This document shows positions 26,601 through 34,632 of a DNA stretch of 48,316 nucleotides, one piece after another. The translations under genes and the position numbers were made by a program. Positions within the stretch are counted from its first letter, which is position 1. Each line of letters begins with the position of its first letter. The DNA comes from 2-02-FULL-66-14 sp964651335 (GTDB lineage: Bacteria > Pseudomonadota > Gammaproteobacteria > Burkholderiales > SG8-39), in the NCBI GenBank assembly GCA_964651335.1, contig CAZYVT010000024.1, positions 1 through 48,316 on the forward strand. Reading direction: 5' to 3'. The notes under the pieces were generated by a model. The model saw nothing but the letters and a program-made list of their open reading frames with translations, was not told the origin of the DNA and searched no databases.

Positions 26601-27258
26601 CCACCGCGTCGGCAAGCGCGCGCTCCTCTTCTTCGCGCGTCGTGTCTTCCGCGTCGCCCTCCACCGGACGGTACCTGACCTCGACCGGATAGAGCCGGCC
26701 GGACACCTCGATGACCGGCGCGCCGTCGAAATGACTCGAAAAACGCGCGGCGTCGATCGTTGCCGACGTGATGACCAGCTTGAGATCGGGACGCCGCGGC
26801 AGAAGGCGCTTCAGATAACCCAGCAGGAAATCGATACTGAGGCTCCGCTCGTGCGCCTCGTCGAGGATGATGGTGCCATATTGACGCAGCTCCGGATCGC
26901 CCTGCGTTTCCGCGAGGAGAATGCCGTCGGTCATCAGTTTGATCGACGTGTCCGGCCGCAGCATCTCCCGGAACCGCACCTTGTAGCCAACCAGCGTCCC
27001 GAGCTCGGTTTTCAGTTCCTGCGCGATGCGCGCGGCCACCGAACGCGCGGCGATCCGGCGCGGCTGCGTGTGGCCGATGCGCCCGCCGGTCCCGCGTCCC
27101 ATCGCCAGCAAGAGCTTGGGAAGCTGGGTCGTCTTTCCGGAACCGGTTTCGCCGCAGACGATGACGACCTGGTGCCTTGCGATCGCATCGCCGATTTCGC
27201 GGCGCACCGCGCAGATCGGGAGCGCCGGATCGAACCGGATTTGTGTGAAATTGTTCAC
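23611..27258 (-). CDS. hrpA: ATP-dependent RNA helicase HrpA (DEAH box)
   Basis: A 1,215-residue DEAH-box helicase acting on mRNA and ribosome-related substrates. Walker A GETGSGKT (36-43), DEAH (133-136), the SAT motif and the motif VI ARQRAGRCGR are intact. After the helicase core come the HA2/OB-fold region and the long DUF3418 C-terminal domain typical of bacterial HrpA, ending VSLFAQELKTPVPLSVKRLAKLW. The GTG at 27258 (MNNFTQIRFDPALP) is chosen because homology begins there; further upstream codons run into the pilin promoter region. First gene of a four-gene minus-strand string. Confidence 0.95.
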   Translation of the reverse strand: MNNFTQIRFDPALPICAVRREIGDAIARHQVVIVCGETGSGKTTQLPKLLLAMGRGTGGRIGHTQPRRIAARSVAARIAQELKTELGTLVGYKVRFREMLRPDTSIKLMTDGILLAETQGDPELRQYGTIILDEAHERSLSIDFLLGYLKRLLPRRPDLKLVITSATIDAARFSSHFDGAPVIEVSGRLYPVEVRYRPVEGDAEDTTREEEERALADAVAEVAGEGPGDVLVFLPGEREIRDAAEVLRRNHLPHTELLPLFARLSLVEQDRVFTPGSERRIILATNVAETSLTVPRIRYVIDTGLARVKRYSIRNRVEMLRVETISQASARQRAGRCGRVADGVCIRLYSEDEFSARPAFTDPELLRSSLAAVILRALSLNLGKVEEFPFLDPPAPRAIADGYALLAELGAVDERNELTEIGRELARLPLDPRIGRMLVAARRENCLEQMLIIAAALSVQDPRERPLERAAAADERHSGFADERSDFLAFLKLWRALEQPNVRRYCRDHFLSVPRLREWRDVQRQLAGTVDEFGWKISSANPATLEGYAAIHRALAAGLLGNVGMKDQAERAYSGARGIKFQVHPGSGTRKPGKWIIAAELVETTRLFGRTVATIDPRWLEELGAHLLKRSQDRPHWERVRAQVVAHERGTLYGLPLYADRRVHYGPIDPQRSREIFLRSALVEGDYETRAPFLAHNRRLVQDIERMEQKSRRPDILVDDELILAFYDARVPQRVYNGVEFDRWRKGAERADPQLLHLRREDLMRHEAAGITTENFPHAMQIGTNRFVLEYHFEPRSPKDGMTMTVPVALLNQVPAARCEWLVPGLLKEKVQALTRSMPARQRHRLGPLDTFARRFAAAVPPSDAPLAQAIARYIRAEFDLELPADAFRPDSAPPHLHMNFRVVDEHGRQLGMGRDLVALKRELTRVTEAVLQGESQADIAQRFTGWTFGDLQEVMQIRRGGETLVGYPALLDCGDAVMLQVTDSPERSREIHRAGVRRLLAIGFRERIREIEKTVRNDMTLGPLVEDLVAAALERTFLADPLPTKQADFTRRADEGRSRFNLIAREMQRLAATILGEDQQVQKRIAAVQKAHPDAAADVRQQCARLLAPNWLARTPWERLQHLPRYLRAAAQRLDKLRTDPARDRTRAAELAPIEQVYRREVGARSRLGTVTRELEQFGWLLEELRVSLFAQELKTPVPLSVKRLAKLWQSMRK

Positions 27259-27318
27259 GTCGCCGCTGCGTAGCACGCTGCTAGAATCGGGACAGCCGTC
27301 CTGCCCAGAGAGTCCTGA

Positions 27319-27783
27319 ATGAGCCGTTGGCAGCAAGGGTTCACGCTGGTCGAATTGATGATCGTAGTGGCGATCATCGCAATTCTCGCCGCGGTCGCGC
27401 TACCGGCGTTCCAGGATTATTCGGTCCGCGCGAAGATGTCCGAGGTCATTTTGGCGGCAGCCGCATGCCGCACTGCGATCTCCGAGGTCTATCAGCTCGG
27501 CGGATCGCCGCCGGGGGCGAACGGCTGGGGTTGCGAAAGCGGGGTGAGTTCGAAGTACGTGCAGAAGATCGAGACCGACGCAAATGGCGCAGTCACAACC
27601 TTTGTTACCGCGATCAGCCCCGCTGTGGATGGCTCGGTCGTGACCTTGATCCCCCTCAAGGCCGCGGCCACGCCGGCAACGACGCCCGCGGACATGGGAT
27701 CGGGCTTGTATGGCTGGACCTGCGGCGGCACGGGAACCACCGTCAACATAAAGTACTTGCCGGCATCCTGCCGCGGTTCCTGA
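27319..27783 (+). CDS. pilA: Type IV pilin-like major prepilin
   Basis: A 154-residue class IVa prepilin. The six-residue leader ends in Gly7, and the mature protein starts Phe8 with Glu12 at position +5 (GFTLVELMIVVAIIAILAAVALPAF), so PilD-type processing and methylation are expected. The C-terminal region has two cysteines (WTCGG and PASC) forming the usual D-region disulfide loop. Two more cysteines lie in the middle. It stands alone, divergent from hrpA and convergent with ribE, without other pil genes. A TAGAAT (27282-27287) upstream could be its -10. Confidence 0.88.
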   Translation: MSRWQQGFTLVELMIVVAIIAILAAVALPAFQDYSVRAKMSEVILAAAACRTAISEVYQLGGSPPGANGWGCESGVSSKYVQKIETDANGAVTTFVTAISPAVDGSVVTLIPLKAAATPATTPADMGSGLYGWTCGGTGTTVNIKYLPASCRGS

Positions 27784-27785
27784 TC

Positions 27786-28373
27786 TCAGACTGCGGCAAC
27801 AATCCGCTCCACGTAACGCGCCACAAGATCGATCTCCAGATTCACCCGCGTCCCCGGCGCCAGACGCCGGAGCGTCGTGACGCCCAGCGTGTGCGGAATG
27901 AGATTGACTTCGAACGCATTGCCGTCGACGCGATTCACGGTGAGCGACACGCCATCCACGCAAATCGAGCCCTTGCGCGCGACATAGCGCGACAGCTGCC
28001 GCGGAGCGCGAATGCGCAGCATGCGCGACTCGCCGGCGGTCTCGGCTGCGATCACCATCCCGACTCCGTCCACGTGACCGGCAACCAGGTGGCCTCCGAG
28101 CGGGTCTCCGAGCCGCAGTGAGCGTTCCAGGTTCACCGCGCCCGGCCGCTCGAGCCCGGAGGTGCACTTGAGCGTTTCCCGCGAAACGTCGAAGCGCAGC
28201 AGTTTGCCGCGCCGCATCGTAACGGTCAGGCAGACGCCCTGGACACACACCGATTCCCCGACTTTGATACTGCGCGTGTCGAGTCGGTCGGCGCGCACAG
28301 CGATGCGCACGCCGCGCGCGGCGCGTTCGACGCGCACGATCATTCCGACTGCTTCAACGATGCCGGTGAACAT
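27786..28373 (-). CDS. ribE: Riboflavin synthase, alpha subunit
   Basis: A 195-residue enzyme that dismutates two 6,7-dimethyl-8-ribityllumazine molecules to riboflavin. The internal duplication is visible: MFTGIVEAVG...GESVCVQGVCLTV in the first half, and LGGHLVAGHVDGVG...GSICVDGVSLTVNRVDGNAFEVNLIPHTL in the second. The start at 28373 is the standard MFTGI; the frame extends upstream into ribD without homology. It follows ribD by 11 bp. It is called ribC in some naming schemes. Confidence 0.95.
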   Translation of the reverse strand: MFTGIVEAVGMIVRVERAARGVRIAVRADRLDTRSIKVGESVCVQGVCLTVTMRRGKLLRFDVSRETLKCTSGLERPGAVNLERSLRLGDPLGGHLVAGHVDGVGMVIAAETAGESRMLRIRAPRQLSRYVARKGSICVDGVSLTVNRVDGNAFEVNLIPHTLGVTTLRRLAPGTRVNLEIDLVARYVERIVAAV

Positions 28374-28384
28374 GGCGGAGTTCG

Positions 28385-29458
28385 TTAGGCGGGCCGACAG
28401 AGGATTCTGACGTCGTTCCCGACACGCTCGAGGCTGCGGAGCGCCATCGCCGGACGCCTCTCGAGGGCATCGAAGGGCGGCAGGTCGAGCATCCCTTGCG
28501 CGCCATCGCCGAGAAAGCTCGGGTTGAGGTAGATCAGGAACTCGTCCACGCAACCCTCGCGGACGAGCGAGCCGTTCAGCCTGAAGCCGGCTTCGACGTG
28601 CAGCTCGTTGACGCCGCGGCGCGCCAACTCCTCCAGCATCGCGGGCAGCTCGACCTTGCGGTTGGGATTCGGAAGCACGATGATTTCAGCGCCATTCAGT
28701 AGTCGTTCTGTCTGCACGGCGCAAAACACCAGAACATTGCCACCCTCCAGGATGCGCGCATCCTCGGAGATCTCGAGCCGGCTATCCGCCACGATGCGCA
28801 TCGGCTGGCGCGGTGTGTCCACCTCGCGCACCGTGAGCTGTGGGTCGTCCGCCTTCACTGTGCCGATTCCGGTCAGGATCGCGCAGGCTCTCGCACGCCA
28901 ATGGTGGCCGTCCCGGCGCGCCTCGGGACCCGTGATCCACCGGCTGCGGCCGTCGGCCAGCGCGCTGCGGCCGTCGAGCGTTGCGGCAATCTTCATCCGC
29001 ACCCAGGGGCGGCGGCGAGTCATGCGAGAGAAGAATCCGATATTGAGTTCCCTCGCCGCCGCCTCCATGAGGCCGTGCTCGAAGCGTATGCCGGCGGCTG
29101 CAAGGGTTTCTCCACCCTGCCTTGCCAGCGGATTCGGGTCGCGCGCCGCTGCGACCACGCGCGCAACACCCGCGCGCGCCAGCGCCTCGGCGCACGGCGG
29201 CGTTTTCCCCTGGTGATTGCACGGCTCGAGCGAGACATACGCGGTAGCGCCCCGGGCGGCAGATCCCGCCGCAACCAGTGCGTTCGCCTCGGCGTGCGGC
29301 CCGCCGGACTTCTCGTGCCAGCCCTCGCCGACGATCGTTTCATTGCGTGCGAGCACGCAGCCGACGCGGGGATTGGGCGTGGCGGTGTACAGCCCCTTTT
29401 CGGCAAGCGCCAGCGCGCGCCGCATCATGGCGTGATCGAACGCCGAGAAGGGCGTCAC
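28385..29458 (-). CDS. ribD: Bifunctional diaminohydroxyphosphoribosylaminopyrimidine deaminase / 5-amino-6-(5-phosphoribosylamino)uracil reductase
   Basis: Carries out the second and third steps of riboflavin synthesis. The N-terminal deaminase domain has the zinc signature GGPHAEANAL (about residues 52-61) and PCNHQGKTPPC. The C-terminal reductase domain starts near residue 150 (RPWVRMKIAATLDGRSAL). The start is GTG (29458), overlapping the nrdR stop as GTGA. The nrdR-ribD-ribE order is common in proteobacteria. No FMN riboswitch was seen. Confidence 0.95.
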   Translation of the reverse strand: MTPFSAFDHAMMRRALALAEKGLYTATPNPRVGCVLARNETIVGEGWHEKSGGPHAEANALVAAGSAARGATAYVSLEPCNHQGKTPPCAEALARAGVARVVAAARDPNPLARQGGETLAAAGIRFEHGLMEAAARELNIGFFSRMTRRRPWVRMKIAATLDGRSALADGRSRWITGPEARRDGHHWRARACAILTGIGTVKADDPQLTVREVDTPRQPMRIVADSRLEISEDARILEGGNVLVFCAVQTERLLNGAEIIVLPNPNRKVELPAMLEELARRGVNELHVEAGFRLNGSLVREGCVDEFLIYLNPSFLGDGAQGMLDLPPFDALERRPAMALRSLERVGNDVRILCRPA

Positions 29459-29922
29459 CTGCGGCGCTTCGTCGATTTCGCCACTTCCTGCACCGCTTCG
29501 CGGAAATCGTCGGGCGACTCGAAGCTGCGGTACACGGATGCAAAGCGGATGTACGCGATCTTGTCAAGCCTGGCGAGCTCGCGCATGACCATGTCGCCGA
29601 CCCGGCTGGTCGGGATCTCGCGCTCGCCGAGCGAACGCAGTTTTTCCTCGATGCGATCCACCGCCGAATCCACCGCTTCCGTCGCGACCGGTCGCTTGCG
29701 CAATGCCAGGCGCATGCTGGCAATCAGCTTTTCGCGGTCAAAGTCGGTCCGGTTGCCGTCCTTCTTCACCAATCGCGGCATCTTCAGGTCCACGCGCTCG
29801 TAGGTGGTGAAACGCTTGTCGCATTTGAGGCACTTGCGCCTGCGGCGAATGGTGTTCGCGTCCGGATTGGAGCGCGTATCCACGACCTGGGTGTCCCCGG
29901 ACTGGCAGAACGGGCAGCGCAT
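29455..29922 (-). CDS. nrdR: Transcriptional repressor NrdR
   Basis: A 155-residue ATP/dATP-sensing repressor of ribonucleotide reductase genes. The N-terminal zinc ribbon has MRCPFC and LKCDKRFTTYER, and the ATP-cone domain covers about residues 48-138 (VKKDGNRTDFDREKLIASMRLALRKRP). The length is standard. It starts 7 bp after the glyA stop, so glyA-nrdR-ribD-ribE are probably one transcript. Confidence 0.97.
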   Translation of the reverse strand: MRCPFCQSGDTQVVDTRSNPDANTIRRRRKCLKCDKRFTTYERVDLKMPRLVKKDGNRTDFDREKLIASMRLALRKRPVATEAVDSAVDRIEEKLRSLGEREIPTSRVGDMVMRELARLDKIAYIRFASVYRSFESPDDFREAVQEVAKSTKRRR

Positions 29923-29929
29923 GGCGGGC

Positions 29930-31171
29930 CTATGCGTACACCGGGAATTTTGCGCAGAGCGTCTTCACTTCGCGGCCTCTGCGGGCGATGTTGGATTCGT
30001 CCGACGGACGCTCAAGCACGTCGGCGACCAGGTGCGCGAGCTGCTCGGCCTCGGCCTCGCGGAAGCCGCGTGTGGTCATTGCCGGCGTGCCGATCCGGAT
30101 GCCGGAGGTGATCGCCGGCTTCTGCGGGTCGTTCGGGATCGCGTTCTTGTTGACCGTGATCTGCGCGCGCCCGAGCGCCTCCTCGGCCTCCTTGCCCGTG
30201 ATGCGCATCGCGCGCAGGTCGACCAGGAACAGATGGCACTCGGTGCGCCCGGAGACGATTCTCAAGCCCCGCGCCTTGAGCGTCTCGGCCATGGTTTGCG
30301 CGTTTTTCAGCACCTGCGCCTGGTAGTCGCGGAATTCGGGCCTGAGCGCCTCTCCGAGCGCGACCGCTTTTGCGGCAATCACGTGCATCAGCGGGCCGCC
30401 CTGGATGCCGGGAAAGATCGCCGAGTTCAGTGCCCGCTCGTGCTCGGCATTGGCGAGGATCAGTCCTCCGCGCGGACCGCGAAGCGTCTTGTGCGTGGTC
30501 GTCGTGACCACGTCCGCGATCCCGACCGGGCTCGGGTAGAGCCCGGCGGCGATCAGACCCGCGTAATGCGCGATGTCCGCCAAGAGGATCGCATCCACAT
30601 CCTCCGCAATGCGCCGCATCCTTTTCCAGTCGATTTTGAGCGCGTAGGCCGATGCGCCAGCGACGATCACGCGCGGATTGTGCTCGTGTGCGAGCTTCTC
30701 CGCTTCGGCGTAGGCGAGCACCTCGTCGGCGTCAACACCGTAGGAAATCGCGTGATAGAGCTTTCCGCTCGCGTTCACTGCCGAGCCGTGCGTAAGGTGA
30801 CCGCCGTGTGCGAGCGACATGCCAAGGATCGTGTCGCCCGGTTTGAGAAACGCCAGATAGACCGCCTGGTTCGCCTGCGATCCCGAGTGCGGCTGGACGT
30901 TGGCGCATTCGGCGCCGAAAAGCCTCTTTGCGCGCTCGATGGCGAGGTGTTCCACGACGTCAACGATTTCGCAGCCCCCGTAGTAGCGCTTGCCCGGATA
31001 GCCCTCCGCGTACTTGTTCGTCAATGTCGAGCCCTGCGCCGCAAGCACGGCCGGACTGGCGTAGTTCTCCGACGCGATCAGCTCAATGTGCTCTTCCTGG
31101 CGGCGCGCCTCGAGGCCGATGCAATTCGAGATCTCGGGATCGGATGTTTCGAGGGAGACGGCAGTGAACAT
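29930..31171 (-). CDS. glyA: Serine hydroxymethyltransferase
   Basis: PLP enzyme interconverting serine and glycine with tetrahydrofolate, supplying one-carbon units. Visible are HIELIASENYASPAV, YAEGYPGKRYYGGCE, the PLP Lys in VVTTTTHKTLRGPRGG, and the C-terminal NKNAIPNDPQKPAITSGIRIGTPA. The start at 31171 is MFTAVSLETSDPEI; the frame continues to 31588 without homology. At 413 residues it is full length. First gene of glyA-nrdR-ribDE. Confidence 0.97.
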   Translation of the reverse strand: MFTAVSLETSDPEISNCIGLEARRQEEHIELIASENYASPAVLAAQGSTLTNKYAEGYPGKRYYGGCEIVDVVEHLAIERAKRLFGAECANVQPHSGSQANQAVYLAFLKPGDTILGMSLAHGGHLTHGSAVNASGKLYHAISYGVDADEVLAYAEAEKLAHEHNPRVIVAGASAYALKIDWKRMRRIAEDVDAILLADIAHYAGLIAAGLYPSPVGIADVVTTTTHKTLRGPRGGLILANAEHERALNSAIFPGIQGGPLMHVIAAKAVALGEALRPEFRDYQAQVLKNAQTMAETLKARGLRIVSGRTECHLFLVDLRAMRITGKEAEEALGRAQITVNKNAIPNDPQKPAITSGIRIGTPAMTTRGFREAEAEQLAHLVADVLERPSDESNIARRGREVKTLCAKFPVYA

Positions 31172-31193
31172 GGCGGGCGTGGAAAAGGCGCGA

Positions 31194-31199
31194 ATTTTA
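31194..31199 (-). promoter_or_regulatory. Candidate -10 box of the glyA operon
   Basis: A minus-strand TAAAAT lies 22 bp upstream of the glyA ATG. The -35 position (CTTCGC) is a poor match. The rest of 31200-31368 shows no gene or clear motif. Confidence 0.35.
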
Positions 31200-31368
31200 C
31201 CAGTCCCGCCGTTTGCGCGAAGTTCACAACCGTCAATGCCGTCCGGCGACCCAGGCTGAAGCGGTGGGAATTTCCTTGGGCGTCGCGCGAGGGCTCGGTC
31301 TCGAGGATCGCGTGGTGCGGACCTGAGGCACCCTGCGCGGCCAGCATTGGATCTCTGGTTCTGGAACC

Positions 31369-31423
31369 ATGCCGGCAAATGAAGATATCCGGCATTGGAT
31401 GATTTCATCTGTGGGTATATGCT
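31369..31423 (+). promoter_or_regulatory. Promoter with inverted repeat upstream of the HNH gene
   Basis: TTGGAT (31395-31400), a 17-bp spacer and TATGCT (31418-31423) form a good sigma-70 promoter about 50 bp before the HNH start codon. An inverted repeat, ATGCCGG (31369-31375) and CCGGCAT (31389-31395), abuts the -35 box and could be an operator. Confidence 0.55.
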
Positions 31424-31471
31424 GTTCCCGGCGCCAATGCGCCACCTACGGCCAGTTCGATTGCGACCAGG

Positions 31472-32152
31472 ATGACAACCGTGGATATCGCCACCGTTCT
31501 CAAGCAGTGCGAGGACTATCTGTTCTCGGCTCGGCATCTCACGAACCGCGAAAGGGGGCTTTACTACCACCTGCTCCGGCACACACATGCGGAAGGGAAA
31601 CCCACTGCCGTTTTTGCATTGCTACCTCTTGCGGAGGCCCTCGCCCTTTCTGATTCGTCCGTCCGAGAGGATATCCGCAGCCTCGGCGAAAAGGGCTGCA
31701 TTCGCATTGAGGACCGGTCCCGGAAAGGGCATCTTGTGCGCGTGCTGCTGCCCGAGGAAATCGAGGGCGTCATTCCGACAGCCGCACCCGCGCCCGCCGT
31801 CGACCTTGAACGACTGGACTTCTTCACCGGTCGGAGGTTCGTGGGGGTGCTCCTTGATCGGGAAGGGCATCGATGCTTCTACTGCTTGAATAGCATCAGC
31901 GCAGAGACCTGCGAACTCGACCACGTGGTGTCTCGCGCCAATGGAGCTGACAATACTTATCGAAACATTGTTGCCTCGTGCCACGACTGCAGCACCACGA
32001 AACAAGCGTCAGCTCCTGCGGCTTTCTTGCGAACACTGTATCGAAAGAACCGCTTGACTTCTGCGGAGCTCAAGGAACGGCTGGCCGCACTTGAGCAGCT
32101 TCAGTCAGGTAAACGGATGCCCGATGCAGCAATGGTCGCGGCTGCAATCTAG
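31472..32152 (+). CDS. HNH endonuclease with possible N-terminal winged helix
   Basis: A 226-residue protein. Residues 1-95 look like a winged helix (LTNRERGLYYHLL, LPLAEALALSDSSVREDIRSLGEKGCIRIEDR). Residues 120-190 form an HNH nuclease of the zinc-knuckle type: CFYC (135-138), ELDHVV with the catalytic DH (150-151), YRNIV with the Asn, and CHDC (170-173). The product would probably cut DNA. Codon use and base composition look less GC-rich than its neighbours, suggesting transfer. It is alone on the plus strand between glyA and the MocA gene, with no methylase, toxin, phage or transposase partner in sight. Confidence 0.8.
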   Translation: MTTVDIATVLKQCEDYLFSARHLTNRERGLYYHLLRHTHAEGKPTAVFALLPLAEALALSDSSVREDIRSLGEKGCIRIEDRSRKGHLVRVLLPEEIEGVIPTAAPAPAVDLERLDFFTGRRFVGVLLDREGHRCFYCLNSISAETCELDHVVSRANGADNTYRNIVASCHDCSTTKQASAPAAFLRTLYRKNRLTSAELKERLAALEQLQSGKRMPDAAMVAAAI

Positions 32153-32163
32153 CTCTGGCTCGG

Positions 32164-32742
32164 TCAAACAACGATCGGCGGCGCGAGGTCGGCGGGTCTG
32201 TCGATGTCGCGGATCACCCCTGGATCGCCCACCGGTACCTTGACGATCTCGGATTGGTGCGCGGCGAGGATTCCGCGCGCACCCTCATCGCCTGCGAGCG
32301 TCTCCAGATCGATGCGGAGAGTCGCGGAGATGCCGACCGGATGGCCGCGCCGTGTGCGGAAATACGGCGCGGCGATCCGAGCGCCCGTTGCAAGTGCGTC
32401 GCGCACCGCGGCGATCGAAGTCGGGCGCACGAACGGCATATCGGCAAGCGCGACGAGATAGCCGTCGGCTGCGCCCGCGGCGCGCACCGCGCACGCCAGG
32501 CTCGCCCCCATGCCCTCGTCGGCGCGCTCGCAGATCACGACCTTGCAGCCCTCGGATTCGAGGAGCTTCGACAAGTCCTCTGACCGCGGCCGAACGACCG
32601 CGAGTACCTCGCTGACCTCGGATTTCAGGTGGCGCGCCGCCTGCACCGCGATCGGCACGCCGTGCAGCAGCGGGTGCAGGAGTTTGTCGGAACCGAAGCG
32701 GCTTGCGCTGCCTGCGGCCAGGAGCAGGCCGACGAACTTCAC
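32164..32742 (-). CDS. MobA/MocA-like nucleotidyltransferase
   Basis: A 192-residue NTP-transferase-fold enzyme. The N-terminal LLLAAGSASRFGSDKLL is the nucleotide-binding signature, and LVALADMPFVRP carries the metal-binding Asp. This group includes MocA, which makes the cytosine dinucleotide form of the molybdenum cofactor for xanthine/CO-dehydrogenase-type enzymes. The GTG start (32742) overlaps the XdhC stop as GTGA. Its pairing with XdhC supports the MocA assignment over MobA. Confidence 0.82.
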   Translation of the reverse strand: MKFVGLLLAAGSASRFGSDKLLHPLLHGVPIAVQAARHLKSEVSEVLAVVRPRSEDLSKLLESEGCKVVICERADEGMGASLACAVRAAGAADGYLVALADMPFVRPTSIAAVRDALATGARIAAPYFRTRRGHPVGISATLRIDLETLAGDEGARGILAAHQSEIVKVPVGDPGVIRDIDRPADLAPPIVV

Positions 32743-33755
32743 GCCTTCTGCGGCACCGTCTCGCAGGCCGAAGGATCGAAACGGCTCTTCTCTTTCGCTG
32801 CCCAGTCCGGCTGCGTGACGCCATGGCGCACTGCGGTTATTTCGGCGAGGATCGCGACCGCGATCTCGGGCGGCGTCTTCGACCCGATGTAAAGACCCAC
32901 CGGCCCGCGCAGGCGTGCGATTTCCTGCTCCGAGAGGTCGAATTCCCGCAGGCGCTGTCTCCTTGCATCGTTGTTCTTCTTCGACCCGATTGCACCGACG
33001 TAAAACGCCGCGGACTTGAGCGCTTCCAGAAGCGCCATGTCGTCGAGCTTCGGATCGTGCGTGAGCGCGATCACGGCGCTATGCCCGTCGAGGTTCATGC
33101 GTACGATCACGTCATCAGGCATGCCCCGGTCGAGCGCCGCGCCGGGCACGTCCCAGCCGTCGGCGTACTCGGAGCGCGGATCCACCACGGTGACGTGGTA
33201 ATCGAGCATCTTCGCCATCTCGGCAAGGTAACGCGTCAACTGCCCGCCGCCGATCAGCACCAGCCGCCAGCGTGGGCCGTACACGGACGAAAGCATCTTG
33301 CCGTCGAACTCGAGCGCGTCGTGCCCGGTCCCGGGTTCCTGGGTCGAGCGGCCGGTTTCCAGGTCGAGCCGCCGAAGCACAAGCTGCTGCCGGCCGATCG
33401 AATCGAGCAACGCCTGGATCCCGGTCGCCGCGGTGACCGGCTCCAGCACGATCTGCAGCGTCCCGCCGCAGGGCAGGCCCCACCTGGTTGCGTCCTCATT
33501 GGTTACGCCATACGTCACCAACTGAGGCTTATCTGCGGCGAGGGCGCGCGCACGGACCTTTTCGATCAAATCGTCCTCGACGCAGCCGCCGGATACCGAT
33601 CCCGTCACCTGGCCGTCGTCGCGGATCGCCACCATCGCGCCGACGGGGCGCGGTGCCGAGCCCCATGTTTTCACAATCGTGCCCAGTGTCACGCGATGGC
33701 CGGCGCTGCGCCACGCCTCCGCGCTGCGGAGAACTTCGATGTCTACGCTATCCAT
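32739..33755 (-). CDS. XdhC/CoxI family molybdenum hydroxylase maturation protein
   Basis: A 338-residue protein of the XdhC family, which binds and helps sulfurate the molybdenum cofactor before insertion into xanthine dehydrogenase-like enzymes. The N-terminal XdhC part holds TLGTIVKTWGSAPRPVGAMVAI and SVSGGCVEDDLI (about residues 53-64). The C-terminal Rossmann part has RLVLIGGGQLTRYLAEMA. Coupled with the MocA-like gene. The matching hydroxylase may be the one whose [2Fe-2S] gene starts at 48238. Confidence 0.88.
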   Translation of the reverse strand: MDSVDIEVLRSAEAWRSAGHRVTLGTIVKTWGSAPRPVGAMVAIRDDGQVTGSVSGGCVEDDLIEKVRARALAADKPQLVTYGVTNEDATRWGLPCGGTLQIVLEPVTAATGIQALLDSIGRQQLVLRRLDLETGRSTQEPGTGHDALEFDGKMLSSVYGPRWRLVLIGGGQLTRYLAEMAKMLDYHVTVVDPRSEYADGWDVPGAALDRGMPDDVIVRMNLDGHSAVIALTHDPKLDDMALLEALKSAAFYVGAIGSKKNNDARRQRLREFDLSEQEIARLRGPVGLYIGSKTPPEIAVAILAEITAVRHGVTQPDWAAKEKSRFDPSACETVPQKA

Positions 33756-33842
33756 GGAGTCCTTGCCTGATCGCGATGAACGGTTGCCCGACTAACCAGA
33801 TTCCGCCGGCGCCTGCATTGGTCATTATAGGACGTTCGTGCG

Positions 33843-34613
33843 CTACCGGCACCACGGCGACCGCTGAATGAGGGCCTGGCATTCGGCGCCCTTTCGCTGC
33901 TCCGCGGACACGGTGCGAATCGCAGCTTCGGTCTGCACGCGGCGCCAATGATCGCCCCATGCGCGGTACGCGTCGGTCGGTTGGCCGCGCCCTTTCTGCT
34001 CCTTGGCCCCCCACAATCCCTGGCTGTTGAAGCTGAACACCGGCACCAGATCGGGACGATTGGAAGCCGGCAGCACCGACGGGTTGATGTTGTCAAGAAT
34101 CAACGGCTCGGCGTCGGGCGTCGCGTAATACGCGAGCACCATATGGGCCCCGGTGAACGCGCCTCGCTGGTAAACGGCATAGACGATGCGCAGCCGATCC
34201 TCGGGCACGCCGAGCGCGCGCAGCGTGAAGTACTTGGCGATCGAGAAATCTTCGCAGTCGCCGCCGTCATTGGCGAGAAACTCGACCGGCTTGGCCCAGA
34301 AGTCCTCCATGCACCACAGCACAGGGTCGCAGTAAAACGGCGTCTGGTGCATGAAATCATTGACCAGCCTGAGCTTCTCCGGTTCCGCGAGGTTCCGGTT
34401 CTTCGCCGACCCGGACAGATCCTTCCAGCTGCCGAGCCGCCGCTTGATGACTCGCCGCTCCGTGTCGCTCGAACCGACGCTCTCTGCGACCCGCTCGATC
34501 TCGGCGTCGGTGACGGTCGCGAGGTCGGCGGCCGGCTGCGCCTTGAGCGTTGCGGCATACAGCACGACGAGTGCGCCCGTGGAAAGGGCGCGAATGCTAC
34601 GGCGGAGGAGCAC
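33843..34613 (-). CDS. Transglutaminase-like cysteine peptidase (LapG/BTLCP family)
   Basis: A 256-residue exported cysteine peptidase. The GTG at 34613 gives a signal peptide (VLLRRSIRALSTGALVVLYAATLKAQ); the frame extends to 34700 but would overlap the cyclase gene. The catalytic triad is clear: Cys120 in GDCEDF, His157 in GAHMVL, Asp174 in LILDNI. LapG of Pseudomonas clips a biofilm adhesin and is controlled by LapD. No LapD or adhesin is nearby; the upstream neighbour is a cyclase-FHA protein. Confidence 0.85.
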   Translation of the reverse strand: MLLRRSIRALSTGALVVLYAATLKAQPAADLATVTDAEIERVAESVGSSDTERRVIKRRLGSWKDLSGSAKNRNLAEPEKLRLVNDFMHQTPFYCDPVLWCMEDFWAKPVEFLANDGGDCEDFSIAKYFTLRALGVPEDRLRIVYAVYQRGAFTGAHMVLAYYATPDAEPLILDNINPSVLPASNRPDLVPVFSFNSQGLWGAKEQKGRGQPTDAYRAWGDHWRRVQTEAAIRTVSAEQRKGAECQALIQRSPWCR

Positions 34614-34632
34614 GTGATCCCGGAACTTCGGG

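Noticed and set aside
24883..27273. 796-codon plus-strand open frame opposite hrpA
   Set aside because: Antisense shadow of a high-GC gene with intact DEAH helicase motifs on the other strand.
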